Shown here: in pieces, positions 1-7,180 of the stretch
How the letters are laid out: every line of letters begins with the position of its first letter
How positions within the stretch are numbered: the stretch's first letter is position 1
Assembly (NCBI GenBank): GCA_012523185.1
Contig: JAAYIY010000019.1
Coordinates: 1-48,431, forward strand
Source of the DNA: Clostridiales bacterium
GTDB taxonomy: Bacteria; Bacillota; Clostridia; Oscillospirales; Acutalibacteraceae
DNA: 48,431 bases
Reading direction: 5' to 3'
Translations under genes and position numbers: made by a program
Notes under the pieces: generated by a model
Database searches by the model: none
Told to the model about the DNA's origin: nothing
The model's input: only the letters and a program-made list of their open reading frames with translations

Positions 1-174
1 AAGCCTTTGTTGCACGCTTGCTTGCATCTTTTCCGTCATATCGCCCAAAAATGCTCGGCAATACACAAAGTATTGCCTGCGCTTTTTAGACAATCTGACG
101 AAAAAATCTGACGGCGCAATCGCACAACAACCATTGTGCGGTGTTGCCTTAAAGCCGGAAATCACATAAAGCAT
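1..174 (-). repeat. Hairpin-rich repeat-like stretch with partial open frame
   Basis: Two perfect short hairpins are visible: GCAATAC (58-64) pairs with GTATTGC (70-76), and CGCACAA (121-127) pairs with TTGTGCG (134-140). ATCTGACG also occurs twice as a direct repeat near 94-113. On the minus strand one frame stays open from an ATG at 174 to the left edge (about 58 codons, rich in Arg, Phe and Cys), but no ribosome binding site precedes it. The composition suggests a dispersed intergenic repeat, or the edge of an unrecognised gene, rather than a normal protein. This is inference; the identity is unknown. Confidence 0.3.
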
Positions 175-223
175 AAAGAAAATATCAACAGTTAAATCAA
201 TGGAAAATATCGGCTTGAAAACA

Positions 224-252
224 TTGAATTTGTTGCTGTGTTGTGCTATAAT
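224..252 (+). promoter_or_regulatory. Sigma-A-type promoter of the SCP2/transketolase operon
   Basis: TTGAAT at 224-229 is followed by a 17-base spacer and a perfect TATAAT at 247-252. It lies about 50 bases upstream of the AAAGGGGG ribosome binding site (about 291-298) of the first gene. No other promoter of similar quality was seen within the following five genes, so it probably drives all of 306-5088. Confidence 0.7.
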
Positions 253-305
253 ACGACTGTCTGGCTTTATTCGGTACAATAATATTCTGTAAAGGGGGAT
301 TAGTT

Positions 306-1064
306 TTGACCGATACAAAAACAATGGCGTACATAAACATGTTCGCGGTACTCGGCACACTTGAAAACCTGTGCGATCTCGATGCGAAAGCAAAAGAAAT
401 CCTTAAAGGCACAAAACCCATTTCCATCGGCTTTGACGTCAAAAACGGACCGCAAGCGACAATCAAATTCGCAAACGGCAAATGCACCGTAACGGAAGGC
501 TGCGGCGACTGCGACATCAAGCTCCCCTTCTCAAGCGTTGAAAAGTTCAACGGCATGATTGACGGGACTGTTACACCCATACCGACAAAGGGCTTCACGA
601 AGCTTAGTTTCCTGCTCAAGACCTTTACAGAGCTTACGAACAGGCTTGAGGAAGTGATGCGCCCGTCGCCCGACGCTCTTAACGACCCTGAGTTTTTTGA
701 GCTTTCAACAACTCTCACATTTTACACCATCGCAAGCGCCATCTCACAGCTTGGCAACCATGACCCGATAAGCACTTTCAGCGCCTCCAATATCGACGAC
801 GGCGACATTCTTATGTCGATAAAAGACGGCCCCCGCGCCACTATCAGAGCAAAGGATCACAAGCTGACGACAATCAAAGAATGCGACGACGCGCCGAGAG
901 CGATTATGAAGTTCGGCTCCATGCGGCTTGCGAGCGATCTTTTTAAGGGCAGCGTCAATGCCCTTGCTTGCATCGGCGAGGGAACCATACGAATGAAAGG
1001 CATGGCTTCCATGCTTGACAACTTAAACAGAATACTCGACAGAGTCGCCGTATATCTGGCTTAA
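306..1064 (+). CDS. Double SCP2-like (sterol carrier protein 2 fold) protein
   Basis: A 252-residue soluble protein with no signal peptide or membrane helix. It looks like two tandem SCP2-like halves. Residues about 35-115 carry an 'F-x-V-K-N-G-P-x-A-T-I' strand and a G-T-V/G-F segment. Residues about 170-250 repeat the pattern (I-K-D-G-P-R-A-T-I, then G-T-I-R-M-K-G before the last helix). SCP2 folds bind lipids or other hydrophobic ligands in a tunnel; a ligand here is not known. The start is a TTG at 306, chosen because AAAGGGGG lies at the right distance and no ATG is better placed. It is the first gene of an operon with a PLP aminotransferase and split transketolase, and has a paralogue at the operon's other end. 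The SCP2 assignment is by pattern and moderately sure; the function is unknown. Confidence 0.6.
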   Translation: MTDTKTMAYINMFAVLGTLENLCDLDAKAKEILKGTKPISIGFDVKNGPQATIKFANGKCTVTEGCGDCDIKLPFSSVEKFNGMIDGTVTPIPTKGFTKLSFLLKTFTELTNRLEEVMRPSPDALNDPEFFELSTTLTFYTIASAISQLGNHDPISTFSASNIDDGDILMSIKDGPRATIRAKDHKLTTIKECDDAPRAIMKFGSMRLASDLFKGSVNALACIGEGTIRMKGMASMLDNLNRILDRVAVYLA

Positions 1065-1078
1065 AGGAGGATAGGCAA

Positions 1079-2341
1079 ATGAGTTTTCCAGTATACACGC
1101 ACGAAAAAAGCCGTGAATGGTTCACAAGAGCGGCAAAGGTGATACCGGCGGGCGTTTACGGCCATCTCGGCCCCGCCGAAGGTCTGTTTATACCCGTCGA
1201 AAAATGGCCTCTTTTCTCAGATAGGGCGGAGGGCACATATTTTTGGGATGTGGACGGCAACAAATACATCGACTATATGTGTGCCTACGGGCCTAATATC
1301 CTCGGCTACAACGACCCCGACATCGACGCCGCGGCAGCCGCGCAGGCAAAGCTCGGCGACTGCGTCACGTCTCCCGGCAAAGTGATGGTTGAGTGCGCGG
1401 AGATGCTTGTCGACACAGTCGCTTCAGCCGACTGGTGCTTTTTCGCCAAAAACGGCAACGACACGACACAGACGGCGGCAGTCACCGCAAGAGCGTTTAC
1501 ACGCCGCAAAAAGATAATCTTCTTTAAGGGATATTACCACGGAGTTTCTCCATGGCAGGCCAAAAAGGACTATGGCGGCGTTCTTGAAGAAGAAGTCATG
1601 CACAACATCATTCTTCCGTGGGACGACATTCCCATGCTTGAAAGGACAGTCGAGGAAAACAAGGACAATGTGGCAGCCATCATCGCCCAGCCCTATGACC
1701 ACGGCAATTTCCATGACAATGTTGTGATGACAAAAGAGTTTTGGGCAAAGGTCAGAAAGATTTGCGACGACAACGGCATACAACTCATTATAGACGACGT
1801 CCGCGCCGGATTCCGCCTCGACATTGCAGGCTCCGACCACTATTTCGGCTTCAAGGCCGACATGATATGCTTTTGCAAGGCGCTTGCCAACGGCTATAAT
1901 ATGTCCGCTCTCATGGGGCGCGACCACCTTAAAAGCACAATCAGCGGACTTCCGATCACAGGCAGCTACTGGATGAGTTCCGTTCCCTTTGCCGCCTGCA
2001 TAGCGACAATAAACAAGCTGAAGGCCATCAACGCGCCGCAGATGTTTGACACGCTCGGGACAAAGCTTATAAACGGACTTATTGTCGCCGGAAAAGAGAG
2101 CGGCTTTGACCTTGTCGCCTCCGGCAAGCCATCGCTGTTTTATTTGAGAATAGCAAACGACAACTCACTTTTCCTTCATCAGGAGTGGGTTGCGGAGTGC
2201 GTCTCAAGAGGTGTTTTCTTTACGTCGCACCACAATCATTTCATAAACGCCGCGCTCACCGACGAGGACATCAACCACACGCTTGAAGTCGCCGCCGACG
2301 CGTTTAAGGCTGTTAAAAACAATCATCCGGAGCTTAGCTAA
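1079..2341 (+). CDS. Class III PLP-dependent aminotransferase / aminomutase
   Basis: 420 residues, the usual length of glutamate-1-semialdehyde aminomutase-like class III enzymes. Motifs seen: W-D-V-D-G-N-K-Y-I-D-Y (57-66), the NGNDTT cofactor loop (125-130), IIDDVRAGFR (237-246) in which D239 should pair with the pyridine nitrogen, and the Schiff-base lysine K267 in CKALANGY. The family moves an amino group between carbon atoms or from a donor to an aldehyde or ketone; the substrate cannot be read. It is not a normal heme HemL: no other heme genes are nearby and the NGND loop resembles natural-product and sugar-pathway subfamilies. An AAAGGAGG site lies 6-13 bases before the ATG, and the gene follows the SCP2-like gene by 14 bases. 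The context of a split transketolase and lipid-binding-fold proteins suggests a dedicated biosynthetic step. Confidence 0.85.
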   Translation: MSFPVYTHEKSREWFTRAAKVIPAGVYGHLGPAEGLFIPVEKWPLFSDRAEGTYFWDVDGNKYIDYMCAYGPNILGYNDPDIDAAAAAQAKLGDCVTSPGKVMVECAEMLVDTVASADWCFFAKNGNDTTQTAAVTARAFTRRKKIIFFKGYYHGVSPWQAKKDYGGVLEEEVMHNIILPWDDIPMLERTVEENKDNVAAIIAQPYDHGNFHDNVVMTKEFWAKVRKICDDNGIQLIIDDVRAGFRLDIAGSDHYFGFKADMICFCKALANGYNMSALMGRDHLKSTISGLPITGSYWMSSVPFAACIATINKLKAINAPQMFDTLGTKLINGLIVAGKESGFDLVASGKPSLFYLRIANDNSLFLHQEWVAECVSRGVFFTSHHNHFINAALTDEDINHTLEVAADAFKAVKNNHPELS

Positions 2342-2365
2342 AATAAACAGACAGGGAGGAAAAGT

Positions 2366-3232
2366 ATGTCATTGTCAAAACAAGAGTGGCTCGCGCTCGA
2401 AAAAAAGGCTCATGAGCTGCGAAATTTGTGCCTTGATACAACTTACTGGGCAGGCAGCGGTCATATAGGCGGCGGCATGAGCTCGATAGACATCCTTACA
2501 ATTCTTTACCACAAATATCTCAACATAAAAAAAGACGACCCAAATTGGGCCGACAGGGATCGATTTATACTTAGCAAGGGACACGCGGGCATCGCCTACG
2601 CACCCGTGCTGTGCGATTATGGTTACAACGATCTTGAGCAGCTCAAGACCTTTAACCTCACAAATTCAAAGATGGGTATTCACCTTGACGCAAACAAAGT
2701 AGTCGGAGTTGACGCCTCGACAGGTTCGCTCGGTCACGGGCTTCCCATAGCCGCGGGTACGGCGCTTGCCGCAAGAGTTCTCGGCAAAAGCTACAAGACC
2801 TATTGCCTCACCGGAGACGGAGAGCTTAACGAAGGCTCCATCTGGGAGGCTGTGCTGTCCATCAACAACTTCAACCTTAACAGTCTCATCACGTTTGTAG
2901 ACAGAAACCACTGTATGATAGACGGCGACACAGAAGAAGTGATGAAGCTTGAGCCGCTCGCCGATAAATTCGCGGCGTTTGGTCTTGTTGTCAAGGAAGT
3001 TGACGGTCAAAACATCAAAGAGCTTTGCGAAGCCGTTGATTTTGCTCTCGCAAGCGACAGACCTGTCATTATTATTGCCGACACCAAAAAAGGCGCCGGT
3101 ATAAAAATGATTGAGGGCGATTACAAATGGCACTACGGAGCCATCGACGAAGACCTTTATAACAGATGCAAGTCAGAGCTTGACGAATACTTTAAGGCGC
3201 GCATCGAAAGAGTCGAAAGGGAGGCGAAATAA
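2366..3232 (+). CDS. Transketolase, N-terminal (TPP-binding) subunit
   Basis: 288 residues, matching the N-terminal half of transketolase as found in split clostridial and archaeal enzymes. Visible landmarks are GHIGGGMSSIDIL near the N-terminus (catalytic-site His and Gly-rich turn), the SKGHAG segment, and the thiamine-diphosphate/Mg motif TGDGELNEGSIWEA with the expected Gly-Asp-Gly...Asn. Together with the next gene it should form a heterotetramer that moves a C2 ketol unit from a ketose donor to an aldehyde. An AGGGAGG-type site precedes the ATG. The stop and the next gene's ATG are one base apart, implying translational coupling. It sits in an aminotransferase/SCP2 operon rather than a pentose phosphate cluster, so a specialised acceptor is possible (inference). 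Confidence 0.88.
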   Translation: MSLSKQEWLALEKKAHELRNLCLDTTYWAGSGHIGGGMSSIDILTILYHKYLNIKKDDPNWADRDRFILSKGHAGIAYAPVLCDYGYNDLEQLKTFNLTNSKMGIHLDANKVVGVDASTGSLGHGLPIAAGTALAARVLGKSYKTYCLTGDGELNEGSIWEAVLSINNFNLNSLITFVDRNHCMIDGDTEEVMKLEPLADKFAAFGLVVKEVDGQNIKELCEAVDFALASDRPVIIIADTKKGAGIKMIEGDYKWHYGAIDEDLYNRCKSELDEYFKARIERVEREAK

Positions 3233-3233
3233 T

Positions 3234-4250
3234 ATGGCGGGAGGATTTGTATATACCGCGGTTGAGTCGACAGCCATGTCGACGGCGGAGTATTACGGCA
3301 ACACACTTGCCGAGCTTGGCAGGGAGCATCCGGAGATTGTCGCTCTCACAGCCGATCTTGCCAATTCAACGAAAATAGGCATATTCCAGCAGGAGTTTCC
3401 CGACAGGTTTTTTAATGTCGGCATCGCGGAACAAAATATGTTCGGCGTTGCGGCCGGCATGGCAAAGGCGGGATGCGTCCCGTTCCTTTCCACCTTTTCA
3501 GTTTTCGCGTCTCTGCGCTGCGCCGACCAGCTTCACACAGATATATGCTATCAAAATGTCAACGCCAAAATAATCGCGACGCACGCCGGAACATCTTTCG
3601 GTCAGGCCGGTTCGACGCACCACGCGATAGTCGACCTTGCGGTCGCGCGCTCACTGCCGAACCTTGTCGTCATATGTCCGGCAGACGGGGTTGAGACGGC
3701 AAACGCGGTTCGCGCGGCCTACAAGCTGCAAGGCCCCGTTTACATCAGGATTAACAGGGGCTTTGACCGTGTTCTTTACGGCGACCCCGACTATGATTAC
3801 GGTTTTGAAGTCGGCAAGGCCGTCGAGCTTCACGAAGGCACAGACATCACAGTCATCGCCACAGGCTCATGTGCGTTTCAAGCGCTCCAGGCCGCCAATT
3901 TCCTTGAAAGCTCCGATGGACTTAAGGTCAGAGTTCTCAACATACACACAATCAAGCCCATTGACAAAGAAGCCGTTCTAAAAGCCATTTCGGACACACG
4001 CCGAATAATCACTGTCGAGGATCACAGCATCATCGGCGGGCTCGGCTCCGCAGTCGCGGAAATAATTGCCGAAGCCGGCAAGGGCTGCGGTTTCACAAGG
4101 CTCGGTCATGAGGACAACTTCGCGCCCATCGGTCTACATGAGGACATAATGTCCATTGTCGGCATTGACTCAAACGGCATTATCGCCACTGTCCGCGAGG
4201 TCATGAACAAGGACTTTGAGCAGGACGACAACTGGGACGACGAGGTCTGA
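3234..4250 (+). CDS. Transketolase, C-terminal subunit
   Basis: 338 residues containing the pyrimidine-binding and C-terminal domains of transketolase. The catalytic glutamate that activates thiamine diphosphate is in GIAEQNM, followed by GVAAGMA. A transketolase C-domain G-S-C-A-F-Q-A-L-like segment and EDHSIIGGLG near the end are also typical. The reading frame is open further upstream (to 3111), but the ATG at 3234 is preferred. It follows GAAAGGGAGG at 6-10 bases and begins one base after the partner's stop, and family members start here. It needs the preceding subunit for activity. Together they form the only TPP enzyme in this operon; dxs at 34618-36519 is separate and full-length. Confidence 0.87.
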   Translation: MAGGFVYTAVESTAMSTAEYYGNTLAELGREHPEIVALTADLANSTKIGIFQQEFPDRFFNVGIAEQNMFGVAAGMAKAGCVPFLSTFSVFASLRCADQLHTDICYQNVNAKIIATHAGTSFGQAGSTHHAIVDLAVARSLPNLVVICPADGVETANAVRAAYKLQGPVYIRINRGFDRVLYGDPDYDYGFEVGKAVELHEGTDITVIATGSCAFQALQAANFLESSDGLKVRVLNIHTIKPIDKEAVLKAISDTRRIITVEDHSIIGGLGSAVAEIIAEAGKGCGFTRLGHEDNFAPIGLHEDIMSIVGIDSNGIIATVREVMNKDFEQDDNWDDEV

Positions 4251-4281
4251 ACATCTTTACTGAACAGGGAAGTGATTTTTA

Positions 4282-5088
4282 ATGCACACCAAGGAAACAC
4301 TATACGCAAACAAGATTTTTTTTAACGCCGCCCTTCCTCTCGTAAAGGTGATTGCCAACGATGTGCCGTCATTAAAGAAACAGTTCCAAAAAGTCACCGC
4401 CGTCATTCAAATCAGCGCTCTTGACCCTGAAATTGCGGGCGGGAAAACCGCCACATATTTTGAGATCAAGGACGGTGAATGGACGGTGACGTTGGACGCC
4501 CTTCACGAGTCGCCGGACGTCGAGCTTGAATTTAAATCGCCGGAGGCGATGAACGATTTTTTCAAAGGCAAGATATCTTTGTCGTCTCTGCCGAAAATGA
4601 GAGGCATCATCTCAAAATTCGGCGCGTTCAAGCCTTTTCTTTTGACTCTCCTCAAGATGTCGGGTCTGCTGGGCGCGTCAGAGCCGCCCAAGGACGAGCC
4701 GACAAAAGAGCTGATGGTCAAATGCTTCTTCTATCTCCTTTCAAGCGGGATAAGCCAGCTGAACAAAATGGGGCACGACGACATACATGATTGGGCGCTG
4801 AAAAGCCCCGACAGAGTTTATTCCTGGGCCGTCGACGGTTATCCGCAAATATCAGCTTATATGCGCGTCAAAGCGGGTCAATCCCGCGCCGGCAGGGGCG
4901 AATATAAAAGAGCGATGCCTTTCTTCACACTGCGCTTTAACAATCTTGACAGCGCGCTCGGCATACTTATGAGCAAGGATGATATGCTTGAGGCGCTCAA
5001 GGCAGGCAGGCTCATCATGGACGGCGCGCCAGAATTCGGCGGGCAAATAGGCGCTTTTATGCTTGAAGTCGGTGCCTTGGCAAAATAA
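4282..5088 (+). CDS. Second double SCP2-like protein
   Basis: 268 residues, no signal peptide. The architecture parallels the first gene of the operon. An SCP2-like half lies at about 40-120 (TATYFEIKDGEWTVTL, then a helix and G-K-I-S). A helical linker containing 'ISQLNKMGHDD' matches 'ISQLGNHDP' of the first protein. A second, more diverged half at about 165-268 ends in G-R-L-I-M-D-G and a hydrophobic helix. Such folds shield hydrophobic ligands; the ligand is unknown. The ATG follows AGGGAAGTG by about 9 bases and the gene is 31 bases downstream of the transketolase C subunit, so it is likely co-transcribed. The two SCP2-like proteins could form a heteromeric carrier presenting a lipid to the enzymes (inference). 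Confidence 0.55.
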   Translation: MHTKETLYANKIFFNAALPLVKVIANDVPSLKKQFQKVTAVIQISALDPEIAGGKTATYFEIKDGEWTVTLDALHESPDVELEFKSPEAMNDFFKGKISLSSLPKMRGIISKFGAFKPFLLTLLKMSGLLGASEPPKDEPTKELMVKCFFYLLSSGISQLNKMGHDDIHDWALKSPDRVYSWAVDGYPQISAYMRVKAGQSRAGRGEYKRAMPFFTLRFNNLDSALGILMSKDDMLEALKAGRLIMDGAPEFGGQIGAFMLEVGALAK

Positions 5089-5116
5089 CAATTTAAAAAC
5101 TTAAGCAATTCGGCCG

Positions 5117-5137
5117 GGGCTGCGGTTTCCGTAGCCC
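5117..5137 (+). terminator. Stem-loop after the SCP2/transketolase operon
   Basis: GGGCTGCGG (5117-5125) pairs with CCGTAGCCC (5129-5137) across a TTT loop with one G-T pair. The following bases (TGTGCTGTAGTTATT) are not a clean T-run, so this may be an inefficient terminator or a processing/attenuation hairpin between the operon and the downstream peptidase gene. Confidence 0.4.
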
Positions 5138-5171
5138 TGTGCTGTAGTTATTAACGGAGGATTTTTATTGC

Positions 5172-6443
5172 ATGAAACTTTCTGAACTTAACCTTAATCC
5201 TGTCGCAAAAGTGCGTGAAAGCACAAATTTCGCGGTGCGTGAAATAAAAAAGGTCTGCAAAAACATCGGTCCGCGCGCACCCGGAACAGAAAGCGAAAAC
5301 AAAGCTCAGGACTATATCGCTGAAAATTGCTCTAAATTTGCCGACACGGTTGAAAAGGAAACATTCAAGCTTTCCCCGCGCGCGTTTATGTCCTGGCCGT
5401 GGGTTGCAGGAACGCTTCTTCTTCTTTCGTCAATCCTTTATCAGCTTGGCGCATTTGACGTTGTTCCCTCTTTTTCCGGGGGCTTTTTTGTTTTGTCGCT
5501 TCTGCTTACAGTCGCTTTGCTTTTGATTATTGTTTTTGATTTTCTTCTTTATAAACCGATTCTTGACCCCTTCTTTAAAAAATCGACGTCAAGCAATGTA
5601 ATGTTTGTTAAAAAACCTAAGGGCGAGGTTCGCCGCAGGATTATATTCGGCGGTCACGCTGACTCAAGCTATGAATGGCGATACACTCACATCGGCGGAG
5701 CGAAAATGCTGACGACAATAATTGTCATGTCGTTTGTTATGATAGCGCTGAGCCTTGCGATTGGCATTGTAAGCGTCGCGGTCGACGACATAAACCCGAC
5801 TTTGCTTTTGGTTTTTAAAATCGTCATGGCAGTCGGCGGGCTTTTCTTCTTTGTCGGCGTCTTTTTTGAAAACGGGAAAGTGGTTGTTCAGGGCGCAAAC
5901 GACAACTTGACAGGCGTATTCGCTTCCTTGGCCGTTCTGCAATTCCTCAAAACAAACAATATAGATTTTGAAAACACTGAGGTAATCGCCGTTTCCACCG
6001 GCGCGGAAGAAGCGGGACTGCGCGGCTCCAAATTCTTTGCAAAGACACACGCCGAAGAATTTAACAAAGTTGAGACAGTTTTTGTCGGCACCGACACACT
6101 GCGTGATTTTGACTTTATGGGCATTTTCACAAAGGATATGACGGGCACCGTCAAGCTTGACCCGCAGGCCGCGGCGCTGCTGAAAAAGGCCTCGGAGCTG
6201 TCGGGGCTTGATTTGCCTTATCTCTCCTGTTTCTTCGGCTCCTCCGATGCCGCGGCAATGCAGCAGGGCGGGATAAAGTCCGTGCTTTTCGCGGCAATGG
6301 ACCCCTCTCCCGCAAGATATTATCACACAAGGCTTGACACGTCCGACAATCTTGAAATCAAGACTGTCGAAAAGGGTATTGAGGTTTTAATTAACGCCGT
6401 TCTCCTTTTTGACGAACAAGGACTTAAGGACGAATACGAATAA
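5172..6443 (+). CDS. M28-family zinc peptidase with membrane segments inside the catalytic domain
   Basis: 423 residues. M28 aminopeptidase motifs are in order: GGHADS (160-165, zinc His), GANDNLTG (241-248, bridging Asp), STGAEEAG (275-282, catalytic Glu pair), GTDT (306-309, zinc Asp) and YYHTRLDT (383-390, second zinc His), so the site looks complete. Two hydrophobic segments lie before the first motif (about 74-96 and 101-128). Two more (about 179-205 and 210-232) lie between GGHADS and GANDN, which in soluble M28 enzymes are only some ten residues apart. The protein is therefore probably membrane-anchored with the active site near the bilayer. The ATG is 11 bases after ACGGAGG. An ABC exporter follows after 23 bases, so it may process or degrade an exported peptide (inference). 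Confidence 0.8.
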   Translation: MKLSELNLNPVAKVRESTNFAVREIKKVCKNIGPRAPGTESENKAQDYIAENCSKFADTVEKETFKLSPRAFMSWPWVAGTLLLLSSILYQLGAFDVVPSFSGGFFVLSLLLTVALLLIIVFDFLLYKPILDPFFKKSTSSNVMFVKKPKGEVRRRIIFGGHADSSYEWRYTHIGGAKMLTTIIVMSFVMIALSLAIGIVSVAVDDINPTLLLVFKIVMAVGGLFFFVGVFFENGKVVVQGANDNLTGVFASLAVLQFLKTNNIDFENTEVIAVSTGAEEAGLRGSKFFAKTHAEEFNKVETVFVGTDTLRDFDFMGIFTKDMTGTVKLDPQAAALLKKASELSGLDLPYLSCFFGSSDAAAMQQGGIKSVLFAAMDPSPARYYHTRLDTSDNLEIKTVEKGIEVLINAVLLFDEQGLKDEYE

Positions 6444-6466
6444 TTTAAAACGCCGGGGGGCTTTTT

Positions 6467-7180
6467 ATGCTTAAAATAGAACATCTCACAAAAAAATATG
6501 GTGAAAAAAAGGCGGTTGACGACCTTTCGATTCACATCAGCCCCGGCGAAATATACGCCTTTATAGGTCATAACGGCGCGGGCAAGACAACAACCATCAA
6601 GGCTGTCTGCGGCATAATTGATTTTAATTGCGGCGAGATATTTGTCGACGGCGCTTCCGTGCGCCAAGACCCTATCGAATGCAAGAAAAAAATCGCCTAC
6701 ATTCCCGACAACCCGGATATATATGATTTTCTGACAGGGATAAAATATCTGCATTTTATAGCGGATGTTTACGGTGTTTCCAAGGAAGCGCGCGGAGAGC
6801 GCATACACAGGTTTGCCGATATGTTCGAGCTTACAAAAGACCTTGCCCAGCCCGTCAGCTCATATTCTCACGGCATGAAACAAAAGCTTGCCATCGTGTC
6901 CGCGTTGATTCACGAGCCGAGCCTTATGATGCTTGACGAGCCTTTTGTCGGGCTTGATCCCGTCGCGTCACACACTTTGAAGCAACTGATGCGTGATATG
7001 TGCCGCAGCGGCGGAGCTATCTTTTTCTCAACTCATATACTTGAAGTGGCCGAAAAGCTTTGCGACAAAGTGGCAATCATCAGAAACGGAAAGCTTGTCG
7101 TATCAGGCTCCATGGAAGATGTAAAGGGCGACACATCTCTTGAGGATGTCTTTCTCGAACTGGAGGGCAAAAATGCTTAA
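6467..7180 (+). CDS. ABC transporter ATP-binding protein
   Basis: 237 residues, a single nucleotide-binding domain. The Walker A is GHNGAGKT (34-41), the ABC signature SHGMKQ (134-139, where LSGGQ is usual), the Walker B LMMLDEP (153-159), the D-loop GLD and the switch His in STH (188-190). The YSHGMKQKL signature is typical of ABC-2/CcmA-type exporter ATPases of Firmicutes. The gene overlaps the start of the permease gene by 8 bases (ATGCTTAA), so the two are coupled. The substrate is unknown; it lies 23 bases after the M28 peptidase, which may belong to the same transcript. Confidence 0.93.
   Translation: MLKIEHLTKKYGEKKAVDDLSIHISPGEIYAFIGHNGAGKTTTIKAVCGIIDFNCGEIFVDGASVRQDPIECKKKIAYIPDNPDIYDFLTGIKYLHFIADVYGVSKEARGERIHRFADMFELTKDLAQPVSSYSHGMKQKLAIVSALIHEPSLMMLDEPFVGLDPVASHTLKQLMRDMCRSGGAIFFSTHILEVAEKLCDKVAIIRNGKLVVSGSMEDVKGDTSLEDVFLELEGKNA

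Noticed and set aside
1079..2341. HemL (glutamate-1-semialdehyde aminomutase) in tetrapyrrole synthesis
   Set aside because: No other heme or corrin synthesis gene is nearby, and the operon partners (transketolase, SCP2-like) point to another use of the fold.
5664..6326. 220-codon open frame antisense to the M28 peptidase
   Set aside because: The sense frame holds all M28 motifs; the antisense product is Arg/Cys-rich with no motif or ribosome binding site.
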